NCBI GenBank assembly: GCA_031286585.1
Contig: JAITUC010000043.1
Span: 1-44,056, forward strand
Length of the DNA stretch: 44,056 nt
Source: Delftia acidovorans
GTDB lineage: Bacteria > Pseudomonadota > Gammaproteobacteria > Burkholderiales > Burkholderiaceae_C
Reading direction: 5' to 3'
Position numbers and translations under genes: made by a program. The notes under the pieces are model-generated. The model was not told the DNA's origin. It was given only the letters and a program-made list of their open reading frames with translations, and searched no databases. Position 1 is the first letter of the stretch; each line of letters starts with the position of its first letter. Shown here piece after piece: positions 30,829 through 39,098 of the stretch.

Positions 30829-30837
30829 TGTCGCGCT

Positions 30838-31845
30838 TCAAAGGCCCCAGTGGCGCAGGCCCGGCAGCGCGGCCTGCGCTGCCTCGTAGCCTTCGTCGAT
30901 GGCCTCGCGGGCGCGGTGGAAGTCCAGCAGGCCCAGGTGGGACAGGCGCGGCGCGATCACCAGCTCGGGCGGGTCGCCCGCCATGCGGCTGCGCGTGATG
31001 CGCATCTGCATGATGTTGACGCTGGTCATCACCACGTCCAGCAGCGAGGGCGGCCGGGGCGGGGGCTCGGTCTCGCGGCCTGCATCGTCGCGGTGGTGGC
31101 CGGGCATCCACCCCATCACGCCGCGCTGCAGCCTGCGCACCCAGGCCGTGCCGGCCACGGCGCTGGCCTGGCCCGCCAGGTCTTCGGGCGCCACGCCCTG
31201 CTCCACGGCGGGCGGGGCTTCCTCCAGCGGCGGCGCGGCAGCCATGGCGGCGGACGGAACCAGCGGCCGCATGTGGCGCCGCATGATGTCGGCATTGAGG
31301 TCGACCGCGATCACGATGTCCGCGCCCATGGCGCGCGCCAGCGAGGCGGGCACGGGGTTGACGATGCCGCCATCGACCAGCAGCCGCCCTTCGCGCTGCA
31401 CGGGCGTGAACAGGCCGGGCAGCGCGATGGAGGCACGCACGGCATCGGCGATGGAGCCCTTGCGCAGCCAGACTTCGGCGCCCGAATGCAGGTCGGTGGC
31501 CACGGCGCCGAAGGGAATCTTCAGGTCCTCGATGGCCGAGTCCACGAAGTGCTCGCGCCAGAATGCGATCAGCTTCTCGCCCTTGAGCATGCCGCCCGTG
31601 ATGTTGAAGTCCATGAAGCCGAACACCTTGCGCATGCCCAGGCCCAGCACCCATTCCTCGAAGCGCTGCATCTCGCCAGCCGCATAGGAGGCACCGACCA
31701 GGGCACCGATGGAAGAGCCGCAGATGATGTCGGGCCTCAGGCCCGCATCCTCCAGCGCGCGCAGCACGCCGAAATGCGCCCAGCCGCGCGCCGACCCGCT
31801 GCCCAGCGCCAGGCCGACCACGGGTTTGCGCGGACTCAGCGCCAT
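30838..31845 (-). CDS. Patatin-like phospholipase, RssA type
   Basis: Ser-Asp dyad lipid acyl hydrolase of 335 residues. The oxyanion loop is GLALGSGSARGWAHFGVL (11-28), the nucleophile S45 lies in GSSIG, and the partner D158 lies in DGGIVNPVPASLA. The C-terminal part (about 195-280) is Pro/Ala-rich and of low complexity, followed by a conserved-looking helix (SVNIMQMRITRSRMAG). The length and motifs fit bacterial RssA/YchK-type patatins. No signal peptide is present. The ATG overlaps the ligA stop by three bases, so it is coupled to ligA and is the last gene of smc-zipA-ligA-patatin. Confidence 0.9.
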   Translation of the reverse strand: MALSPRKPVVGLALGSGSARGWAHFGVLRALEDAGLRPDIICGSSIGALVGASYAAGEMQRFEEWVLGLGMRKVFGFMDFNITGGMLKGEKLIAFWREHFVDSAIEDLKIPFGAVATDLHSGAEVWLRKGSIADAVRASIALPGLFTPVQREGRLLVDGGIVNPVPASLARAMGADIVIAVDLNADIMRRHMRPLVPSAAMAAAPPLEEAPPAVEQGVAPEDLAGQASAVAGTAWVRRLQRGVMGWMPGHHRDDAGRETEPPPRPPSLLDVVMTSVNIMQMRITRSRMAGDPPELVIAPRLSHLGLLDFHRAREAIDEGYEAAQAALPGLRHWGL

Positions 31846-33980
31846 CAGCCCTGCTCCGCCGGAGCTGCACCCGGGGCGTCGCCTGCCAGCAGGGCCAGCA
31901 TGCCGGCCTCGTCCAGCACGGTCACGCCCAGTTCCTCGGCCTTGACCAGCTTGCTGCCGGCCTCGGCACCGGCCACCACATAGCTGGTCTTCTTGCTGAC
32001 CGAGCCGGATACCTTGGCGCCTGCGGCCTCCAGCATCTCCTTGGCCTGGTCGCGGCCCAGCGTGGGCAGCGTGCCCGTGAGCACCACGGTCATGCCGGCC
32101 AGCGGCTGGGCGGTCTGCTCGCGGGCCGCGCCCTCTTCCCAGTGCACGCCGCAGGCACGCAGTTGCTCGACCACCTCGCGGTTGTGGGGTTGGGCGAAGA
32201 AGGTGTGGATGCTTTCGGCCACGATGGGCCCCACGTCGCGCACCTGCAGCAGTTGCTCGACACTGGCGTCCATGATGGCATCCAGCTGGCCGAAATGGCG
32301 GGCCAGGTCCTTGGCCGTGGACTCGCCCACCTGCCGGATGCCCAGCCCGAAGAGAAAGCGCGCCAGCGTGGTCTTCTTGGATTTTTCCAGCGCGTCCAGC
32401 ACGTTCTGGGCCGACTTCTCGGCCATGCGGTCCAGCGATGCCAGGGCCACCAGGCCCAGGCGGTAGAGATCGGGCAGCGTGCGCACCACGTGGCCGTCCA
32501 CCAGCTGGTCCACCAGCTTGTCGCCCAGGCCCTCGATGTCCATGGCACGCCGCGCGGCAAAGTGCAGGATGGCCTCCTTGCGCTGCGCCGGGCAGAACAG
32601 GCCGCCCGTGCAGCGGTGGTTGGCTTCGCCCTTGGGCCGCGCCACGGCGCTGCCGCAGATGGGGCATGCGGCGGGCATGCGGAAGTTGGGCACGTAGGCC
32701 GGCCGGTCGCCTGGCACGCGGCCCACGACCTCGGGGATCACGTCACCGGCGCGGCGCACGACCACGGTGTCGCCCGTGCGCACGCGTTTCTTGCGGATCT
32801 CGAACAGGTTGTGCAGCGTGGCATTGGTGACGATGACGCCGCCCACCGCCACGGGGGCCAGGCGCGCCACGGGCGTGAGCTTGCCCGTGCGGCCGACCTG
32901 GATGTCGATGCCTTCCATGCGCGTGGGCATTTCCTCGGCCGGGTACTTGTGGGCCACGGCCCAGCGCGGCTCGCGCGAGACAAAGCCCAGCTGGCGCTGC
33001 TGGGCCAGGCTGTTGACCTTGTAGACCACGCCGTCGATCTCGTAGGGCAGCGTGGCGCGCTCGGCGCCCATGCGCTGGTGGAAGGCCACCAGCTCGGCCG
33101 CGCCCTTGGCGATGCAGACCTGGGGCGCCACCGGAAAGCCCCAGTCGCGCAGCGTCTGCAGCATGGCGTAGTGGGTGACGAAGTCGGGGCCGCCCTGGGC
33201 AGCCGGCGTGATCTCGCCCAGGCCGTAGGCGAAGAAGGACAGCGGGCGCTGCGCCGCAATGCCCGAGTCCAGCTGGCGCACCGAGCCTGCCGCCGCATTG
33301 CGCGGATTGGCAAAGCTCTTGCCGCCGGCTGCCTGCTGGCGCTCGTTGAGCTTGACGAAGTCGGCGCGGCCCATGTAGACCTCGCCGCGCACCTCGACCA
33401 CGGGCGGCACGCCCTTGCCTTCGGGCAGGGACAGCGGAATCTTGCGGATGGTGCGGATGTTGTGGGTCACGTCCTCGCCCACCTCCCCGTCGCCGCGCGT
33501 GGTGGCCTGCACGAGGCGGCCGTTCTCGTAGCGCAGGTTCATGGCCAGGCCGTCGAACTTGGGCTCGGCCACGTACTCCACGGGCGGTGCGCCCTCGGCC
33601 AGTTCCAGCTCCTTGCGGATGCGTGCGTCGAAGGCCTCGGCCCCTGTGGCCTCGTTGTCGGTCTCGGTGCGGATGCTGAGCATGGGCACGGCATGGCGCA
33701 CGGGCATCAGGCCGTCGAGCACGGCGCCGATCACGCGCTGCGTGGGCGAGTCCGGCGTGACCAGTTCGGGATAGGCACCTTCCAGCGCCTGCAGTTGCTG
33801 GAAGACGCGGTCGTACTCGCCGTCGGGCACGGTGGGCGTGTCCAGCACGTAGTACTCATGCGCCCATTGGTTGAGCTGGGCGCGCAGCGCCTGCACCTTG
33901 GCCAGCACCTTGTCGGGTGCGCCTCCAGGCTCCGGCGCCGCAGGGGCCGCGCCGGAGAAAAGATCCAGATTGTCGTTCAT
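31845..33980 (-). CDS. ligA: NAD-dependent DNA ligase
   Basis: Seals nicks during replication and repair using NAD. It has 711 residues. The adenylated lysine is K141 in AEPKFDGLAMNLRYENG. The Ia domain (around 40-70; HEYYVLDTPTVPDGEYDRVF) and the TRGDG motif are intact. The Zn finger is formed by CPICG and HRCTGGLFCPAQ, then helix-hairpin-helix repeats (MDIEGLGDKLVDQL) and a C-terminal BRCT domain (LAGMTVVLTGTLPTLGRDQA). It follows zipA by 47 bp, a conserved neighbourhood with smc and zipA in betaproteobacteria. Confidence 0.97.
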   Translation of the reverse strand: MNDNLDLFSGAAPAAPEPGGAPDKVLAKVQALRAQLNQWAHEYYVLDTPTVPDGEYDRVFQQLQALEGAYPELVTPDSPTQRVIGAVLDGLMPVRHAVPMLSIRTETDNEATGAEAFDARIRKELELAEGAPPVEYVAEPKFDGLAMNLRYENGRLVQATTRGDGEVGEDVTHNIRTIRKIPLSLPEGKGVPPVVEVRGEVYMGRADFVKLNERQQAAGGKSFANPRNAAAGSVRQLDSGIAAQRPLSFFAYGLGEITPAAQGGPDFVTHYAMLQTLRDWGFPVAPQVCIAKGAAELVAFHQRMGAERATLPYEIDGVVYKVNSLAQQRQLGFVSREPRWAVAHKYPAEEMPTRMEGIDIQVGRTGKLTPVARLAPVAVGGVIVTNATLHNLFEIRKKRVRTGDTVVVRRAGDVIPEVVGRVPGDRPAYVPNFRMPAACPICGSAVARPKGEANHRCTGGLFCPAQRKEAILHFAARRAMDIEGLGDKLVDQLVDGHVVRTLPDLYRLGLVALASLDRMAEKSAQNVLDALEKSKKTTLARFLFGLGIRQVGESTAKDLARHFGQLDAIMDASVEQLLQVRDVGPIVAESIHTFFAQPHNREVVEQLRACGVHWEEGAAREQTAQPLAGMTVVLTGTLPTLGRDQAKEMLEAAGAKVSGSVSKKTSYVVAGAEAGSKLVKAEELGVTVLDEAGMLALLAGDAPGAAPAEQG

Positions 33981-34027
33981 GGGGTTGAGGCTCGGAGCCT
34001 GTTGTGCACCAGGGGCACCGCGCCGCG

Positions 34028-35380
34028 TCAGCTGAATAGTCGCCGCGCCAGCATGGAGCCCGCCGACAGCTCGCGGCTGTCGAGCTTGTCATAGAGATGT
34101 TCCAGATCATGCTGGATGGGGTCCAGCGCCATGGCCGGCAGCAGGTAGCCGTTCTGGTCGCAGAGCACGCCATCCATGGTCTGGCACAGGCGCTCGGCCA
34201 CCTGGCGCAACTGCACGAAGGCCTGCTCGCCGCGCGGCACCTGGGGCACGTCCAGGCTCAGCAGGAACTCGCGCACCACCGAGGTGTCGAGGTCGTCGGC
34301 CATGGCCGCCTGCGGGTCGTAGTTGAGCACCAGCACCGGTGGCATGCCGGGCGTGGGCGAAGGCAGGGCCATGCGCCCGGGCATGGAGCCCGGCAGAAAG
34401 CCCTGGCGCGATGCGTTCTGCTGCACGTAGCCCGCGCTCCAGGAGGCCTGGCGTGCGCGCAGCATGAAGGTGAGCTGGGCGTCGTGCTCGCTGGCGAACT
34501 GGTCGAGCTCGCGCGCACGCGCCACTTCCTGCAGCATGTCGGGCACGTCGGGCGTGGCGCCCAGCGCGTCGGCAAAGCGCTGCACCTTGGCAACGAACTC
34601 GGAGAACTCGATCTCGTTGAGCGCACCCGTGCGGTTGGCCAGTTGCACGCCGGCCTGGAAACCCAGGTAGCGCTGGCCGGGCTGCAGCGGCTCCCACTGG
34701 TGGGTGGACTGGTTCATGCCCTCGATCGCAAAGGGCTTGTTGCCCGCGCGCCGCGTGGCGGGCTGGGCCTGCAGCGCCAGTTCGCCAGGCACGGCCTGGC
34801 CGACCTGCACGGGGGCAATGGCGTCGATCAGCGCATCCAGACCCGGGCGGCTGGCGGCCGCGCTGGTCAGGGCCGCGTCGTTGAGGGAAGGCTCGATGGA
34901 CTGCGGTGCCGGCGGGGACGCAGCAGGCACGGACACAGATGCAGATGCCGGTGCGGGTGCCGATGCGCCGGCATCTTCGCCCGCCTGCAGGGCATGGGCG
35001 GCCTGCGCGGACTGCACTGCCTGGGCGGCCTTGGCCGCCAGCGCGGCCTGGGCCTGAGCCTGGCGCTGCTGCTCTTCGAGCTGGACCAGATGGGCCAGCT
35101 CGGCGTCGGTTTCGGCGAAGCGGTCGGCGGAGGCCGGGCCCTGGCCCGGCGCGGCGGTGCCGAAGTCGCCCAGCACGGGCTCGCGCAGGCTGTGCGTCAG
35201 GTCCGGGCCGTGGCCCACGGTGTCCATGCCGGGCTCATGGCGCGAGGGATCGCGCTGCGCTTCATCGACGGGGTCGGCGCGCTTGGGTGCATTGCGGCGC
35301 GCGGACCAGCTGTTGTAGGCAATGATCAGGGCCAGCACCACAAAGCCCAGAATGGCCAGACTGATTTGCAGGTTACTCAT
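34028..35380 (-). CDS. zipA: Cell division protein ZipA
   Basis: Anchors FtsZ to the membrane during septation. It has 450 residues: one N-terminal transmembrane helix (about 5-23; ISLAILGFVVLALIIAYNS), a short basic stretch (SARRNAPKR), a long Ala/Pro/Gln-rich unstructured linker (to about 185), and a C-terminal FtsZ-binding domain. In the latter RTGALNEIEFSEFVAKVQRF and ARARELDQFASEHDAQLTFM are visible. It is longer than E. coli ZipA (328) mainly through the linker. It lies between smc and ligA on the same strand, the usual betaproteobacterial order. Confidence 0.9.
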   Translation of the reverse strand: MSNLQISLAILGFVVLALIIAYNSWSARRNAPKRADPVDEAQRDPSRHEPGMDTVGHGPDLTHSLREPVLGDFGTAAPGQGPASADRFAETDAELAHLVQLEEQQRQAQAQAALAAKAAQAVQSAQAAHALQAGEDAGASAPAPASASVSVPAASPPAPQSIEPSLNDAALTSAAASRPGLDALIDAIAPVQVGQAVPGELALQAQPATRRAGNKPFAIEGMNQSTHQWEPLQPGQRYLGFQAGVQLANRTGALNEIEFSEFVAKVQRFADALGATPDVPDMLQEVARARELDQFASEHDAQLTFMLRARQASWSAGYVQQNASRQGFLPGSMPGRMALPSPTPGMPPVLVLNYDPQAAMADDLDTSVVREFLLSLDVPQVPRGEQAFVQLRQVAERLCQTMDGVLCDQNGYLLPAMALDPIQHDLEHLYDKLDSRELSAGSMLARRLFS

Positions 35381-35437
35381 GGAATGAAGGAATGAAACGT
35401 CGTTCCAGCAAATGGGTTCGGAAGGTTGCGGACATGC

Positions 35438-38400
35438 TCAGGATAGCTCAGCCATGGACAGCGCGGACTCCATGTCCACGGCCACGATGCGGGACACGCC
35501 CTGCTCCTGCATGGTCACGCCGATGAGCTGCTGGGCCATTTCCATGGCGATCTTGTTGTGGCTGATGAACAGGAACTGCGTGCTCTTGCTCATGCTGGCC
35601 ACCAGCTTGGCATAGCGCTCGGTGTTGGCGTCGTCCAGCGGCGCATCCACCTCGTCCAGCAGACAGAACGGGGCCGGGTTGAGCTGGAAGATGGCGAAGA
35701 CCAGGGCAATTGCCGTCAGCGCCTTCTCGCCACCCGACAGCAGGTGAATCGTCTGGTTCTTCTTGCCGGGGGGCTGCGCGATCACCTGCACGCCCGAGTC
35801 GAGGATTTCATCGCCGGTGATGACCAGCTTGGCCTGGCCTCCGCCGAACAGCTCGGGGAACATGCGCCCGAAGTGCCCGTTCACGGTCTCGAAGGTGCCA
35901 GACAGCAGCTCGCGCGTCTCGGCGTCGATCTTGCGGATGGCATCTTCCAGCGTGTTCATGGCCTGGGTCAGGTCCTCGGTCTGCGCGTCCAGGAAGGTCT
36001 TGCGCTCGCGCGCCAGCTTCAGCTCGTCCAGCGCCGCCAGGTTCACCGCGCCCAGGGCCGCGATCTCGCGGTGCAGCCGGTCGATCTCGCCCTGCAGGCC
36101 GTGCATGCGCACATTGGCCTCGGCAATGGACTGGGCGACGGCGGCCAGGTCGGCGCCCGCCTCTTCCAGCAGGGTGGAGTACTGCTCCAGGCCCAGGCGC
36201 GCGGCCTGCTCCTTGAGCTGGAATTCGGTGATGCGCTGGCGCAGCGGGTCCAGCGCCTTTTCCAGTTGCTGGCGGCGTTCGTCGCTGGCGCGCAGCTTGT
36301 TGGTCAGGTCGTCATATTCGCTGCGGCGTGCGGCCACGGCCTGCTCGCGCTGCATCTTCAGGTCCAGCGCATCCTGCAGGCCGCCCTGGGCCGCGGCATC
36401 TGTCAGGCGCGTGAGCTCGTCCTGCGCGCGCTGCTGCTCGTCAGCCAGCGAGCGGGCCTGCTGGCTGGCGGTCTCTATGGTGCGGCTGAGTTCGCCCCGG
36501 CGCGCCTCCAGGCTGCGGCGCGAGAACGTGGCCTCCTGGGCCTGTCGTTCCAGAGTGCGCAGTTGCTCGCGCGATTCGTTCAGGCGCCGCTCGGCCTCCA
36601 GCACCTTGTCGCCGAGCTGGGCATGGCGCTCCTGGCTGTCGGCCAGTTGCATGTCCAGCTCTTCGAAGCGGGCCTCGGCCGCCACGCGGCGCTCCTCGAT
36701 GTCGGACAGCTGGGCCTCGACCTCGGCCAGGTCGGCGCTGATCTGGGCATTGCGTGCACGGGCCTGCTCGGCCAGTTGCGACAGGCGCAGGGTTTCGACC
36801 TGCAGCTCGTGGGCACGGCTTTGCGATTCGCTGGCCTCGCGCCGGGCGCTGACCAGGCGCTGCGAGGCCTCGGCATAGGCGCTTTCGGCACGCACCAGGG
36901 CCGTGCGCGATTCGTCGGAGATCAGCGCCTGGGCACGCACTTCCTTTTCAAGGTGCTCGATTTCCTGGGCGCGTGCCAGGAGGCCGGATTGCTCCGAGTC
37001 CTGCGCATAAAAGCTCACGCTGTGGCTGCTGACGGCATGGCCCGTGGGCACGTAGACGGTTTCACCGGGCCGCAGTTCGCTGCGGCGCGACAGCGCCTCT
37101 TCCAGCGTGGGCGCCGTGTAGCAGTCCTGCAGCCAGTCCCCGAGCACGGCGCGCAGGCCGGCATCGTTCACGCGCAGCAGGTCCGACAGGTGCTGCCAGC
37201 GCCCGGCCGCCGGCGCGGGCGCGCCTTGCGGCGGGCTGAAGAAGGCCAGGCGTGCGGGCGGCGCATCGTGCCCGCCTGCGCCCAGGAAGCCGCGCACCAT
37301 GTCGAGCCGGCCCACTTCCAGCGCGCCCAAGCGCTCGCGCAGCGCGGCCTCCAGCGCGTTTTCCCAGCCGGGCTCGATGGCAATGCGGCTCCACAGGCCC
37401 TGCATGCCGTCCAGGCCGTGCTTGGCCAGCCAGGGCTGGAGCTTGCCGTCTGTCTTGACCTTTTCCTGCAGGGCCTTGAGCGCTTCCAGCCTCGCCGACA
37501 GGTCCGCGTGGCGCGCGGCCTCGGCATTGACGGCCTGCTGGCGCGTGCGGCGGTCCTCGTCAAGCTGGGGCACGGAGTCCTGCAGCTCGTTGAGCACGGC
37601 ATCGGCCATTTCAGCCAGTTCGCGCGCCTCTTCCAGCTGGGACTGCAGATTGTTCAGGCGGGCCTCGTCGGGCGTCTCCAGCGCGTTGCGGTCGGCGCGC
37701 AGGCGCTCGAAGCGGGTCTCGAACTGGCGGCGCTGCTCGTCCAGGCTGCGCTGCTCGGCAGCCAGCACCTGGATCTGCTGCTGCACCTGCACCACGCTGG
37801 CGCGCTGGTCGGCGTCGGCCTTCTGGGCATTGCGAAGGGCGTCCTCCAGGTCGGGCAGGCGCATGCCTTGCTCCTCGACCTGGGCGGCCAGCATCTCGGC
37901 CTGTTCCTCGGCATCCATGCCGGCGCCTTCGAGGTTCTCGATTTCGGCTTCGGCTTCCTCGCGGCGGCTGTTCCACAGCAGCACCTGCTCGGACAGCTGC
38001 TGCAGCCGCTGCTGCACGCGCTGGCGGCCTTCGAGCACGTAGCGGATCTCGGCCTCCAGCTTGCCGACCTCGGCCGTGGATTCGTAGAGCTTGGCCTGGG
38101 CCTGGTTGACCTGGTCGCTGGCGTCGTAGTGGGCCTGGCGCAGGGTTTCGAGTCCGCTTTCGTTGTTGCGGATGTCGGCCATGCGCTCTTCGAGCTCGTT
38201 GACGGCCTGCAGGCCCTCCACGCGCACGCGGTCCTGCTCGGCCTCGGACTCGGCGCGCTTGAGGAACCACAGCTGCTGCTGCTTGAGCGTGACCTGGGAC
38301 TGCAGCGCGTTGTACTGGGCAGCCACCTCGGCCTGCTTTTCCAGCCGGTCGAGGTTGTTGTTGAGCTCGCGCAGGATGTCTTCCACGCGCGTGAGGTTCT

Positions 38401-38965
38401 CGGTGGTGGCCGAGAGCCGGTTCTCGGTCTCGCGCCGGCGCTCCTTGTACTTGGACACGCCTGCAGCCTCTTCGAGGAACAGACGCAGTTCCTCGGGCCG
38501 GGACTCGATGATGCGGCTGATCGTGCCCTGGCCGATGATGGCGTAGGCGCGCGGGCCCAGGCCCGTGCCCAGGAACACGTCCTGCACATCGCGGCGGCGC
38601 ACGGCCTGGTTGTTGATGAAGTAGCTGCTGTTGCCCTCGCGCGTGAGCACGCGCTTGACGGCGATCTCGCCGAACTGGCCCCACTGGCCGCCCGCGCGGT
38701 GGTCACTGTTGTCGAACACCAGCTCCACGCTGGAGCGGCTGGCCGGCTTGCGGTGCGTGGTGCCGTTGAAGATCACGTCCTGCATGGATTCGCCGCGCAG
38801 CTCGCTGGCCTTGCTCTCGCCCAGCACCCAGCGCACCGCATCCATGATGTTGGACTTGCCGCAGCCGTTGGGGCCCACCACGCCCACCAGTTGCCCCGGC
38901 AGCATGAAGTTGGTGGGCTCGGCGAAGGACTTGAAGCCGGACAGCTTGATGGAATTCAGGCGCAC
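35438..38965 (-). CDS. smc: Chromosome segregation protein SMC
   Basis: Chromosome-organising ATPase of 1175 residues from a GTG start at 38965. That start is chosen because SMC proteins begin RLNSIKLSGFKSFAEPTNF; an ATG at 39052 would add 29 residues unlike the family. Walker A GPNGCGKS is at 31-38, followed by a first long coiled coil (about 170-500), a hinge (about 515-670) and a second coiled coil (about 680-1000). The C-terminal head has the signature HLLSGGEKALTAIAL and Walker B PFCLLDEVDAPLDDAN. No Shine-Dalgarno is seen before the GTG. It heads smc-zipA-ligA-patatin. Confidence 0.95.
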   Translation of the reverse strand: MRLNSIKLSGFKSFAEPTNFMLPGQLVGVVGPNGCGKSNIMDAVRWVLGESKASELRGESMQDVIFNGTTHRKPASRSSVELVFDNSDHRAGGQWGQFGEIAVKRVLTREGNSSYFINNQAVRRRDVQDVFLGTGLGPRAYAIIGQGTISRIIESRPEELRLFLEEAAGVSKYKERRRETENRLSATTENLTRVEDILRELNNNLDRLEKQAEVAAQYNALQSQVTLKQQQLWFLKRAESEAEQDRVRVEGLQAVNELEERMADIRNNESGLETLRQAHYDASDQVNQAQAKLYESTAEVGKLEAEIRYVLEGRQRVQQRLQQLSEQVLLWNSRREEAEAEIENLEGAGMDAEEQAEMLAAQVEEQGMRLPDLEDALRNAQKADADQRASVVQVQQQIQVLAAEQRSLDEQRRQFETRFERLRADRNALETPDEARLNNLQSQLEEARELAEMADAVLNELQDSVPQLDEDRRTRQQAVNAEAARHADLSARLEALKALQEKVKTDGKLQPWLAKHGLDGMQGLWSRIAIEPGWENALEAALRERLGALEVGRLDMVRGFLGAGGHDAPPARLAFFSPPQGAPAPAAGRWQHLSDLLRVNDAGLRAVLGDWLQDCYTAPTLEEALSRRSELRPGETVYVPTGHAVSSHSVSFYAQDSEQSGLLARAQEIEHLEKEVRAQALISDESRTALVRAESAYAEASQRLVSARREASESQSRAHELQVETLRLSQLAEQARARNAQISADLAEVEAQLSDIEERRVAAEARFEELDMQLADSQERHAQLGDKVLEAERRLNESREQLRTLERQAQEATFSRRSLEARRGELSRTIETASQQARSLADEQQRAQDELTRLTDAAAQGGLQDALDLKMQREQAVAARRSEYDDLTNKLRASDERRQQLEKALDPLRQRITEFQLKEQAARLGLEQYSTLLEEAGADLAAVAQSIAEANVRMHGLQGEIDRLHREIAALGAVNLAALDELKLARERKTFLDAQTEDLTQAMNTLEDAIRKIDAETRELLSGTFETVNGHFGRMFPELFGGGQAKLVITGDEILDSGVQVIAQPPGKKNQTIHLLSGGEKALTAIALVFAIFQLNPAPFCLLDEVDAPLDDANTERYAKLVASMSKSTQFLFISHNKIAMEMAQQLIGVTMQEQGVSRIVAVDMESALSMAELS

Positions 38966-39072
38966 GATGCAGGCAGATGGCGGTCCGCGGCGAACGGACG
39001 AATGAGGACGTGGGGGAACGACAGGGCAGCTCGGGATGATACCGCGCGCCACCCCTGCTCAAGAATGGAAAG

Positions 39073-39089
39073 CGGCCCGCGCGGGGCCG
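39073..39089 (-). terminator. Possible terminator hairpin after the GGDEF-EAL gene
   Basis: CGGCCC and GGGCCG form a 6-bp stem around a 5-nt GC loop about 10 nt after the stop codon of the minus-strand gene, with only CTTTCC following. The 10-mer TCAAGAATGG flanks it as a direct repeat (39059 and 39099). Terminator strength is doubtful. Confidence 0.4.
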
Positions 39090-39098
39090 TGTCGAATG

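Noticed and set aside
30722..31870. Minus-strand frame with a collagen-like GTPGTPGMPGSPG run near 30800
   Set aside because: The frame overlaps the patatin gene out of phase. The run is produced by 9-bp DNA repeats in the intergenic gap.
32142..34094. Plus-strand open frame of 650 codons opposite ligA
   Set aside because: Antisense shadow of a clear NAD-dependent ligase, with a His/Ala/Gly-rich composition.
38966..39052. Upstream ATG start for smc adding 29 residues
   Set aside because: The added residues are Pro/Arg-rich and unlike SMC N-termini, which start at RLNSIKLSGFKSF.
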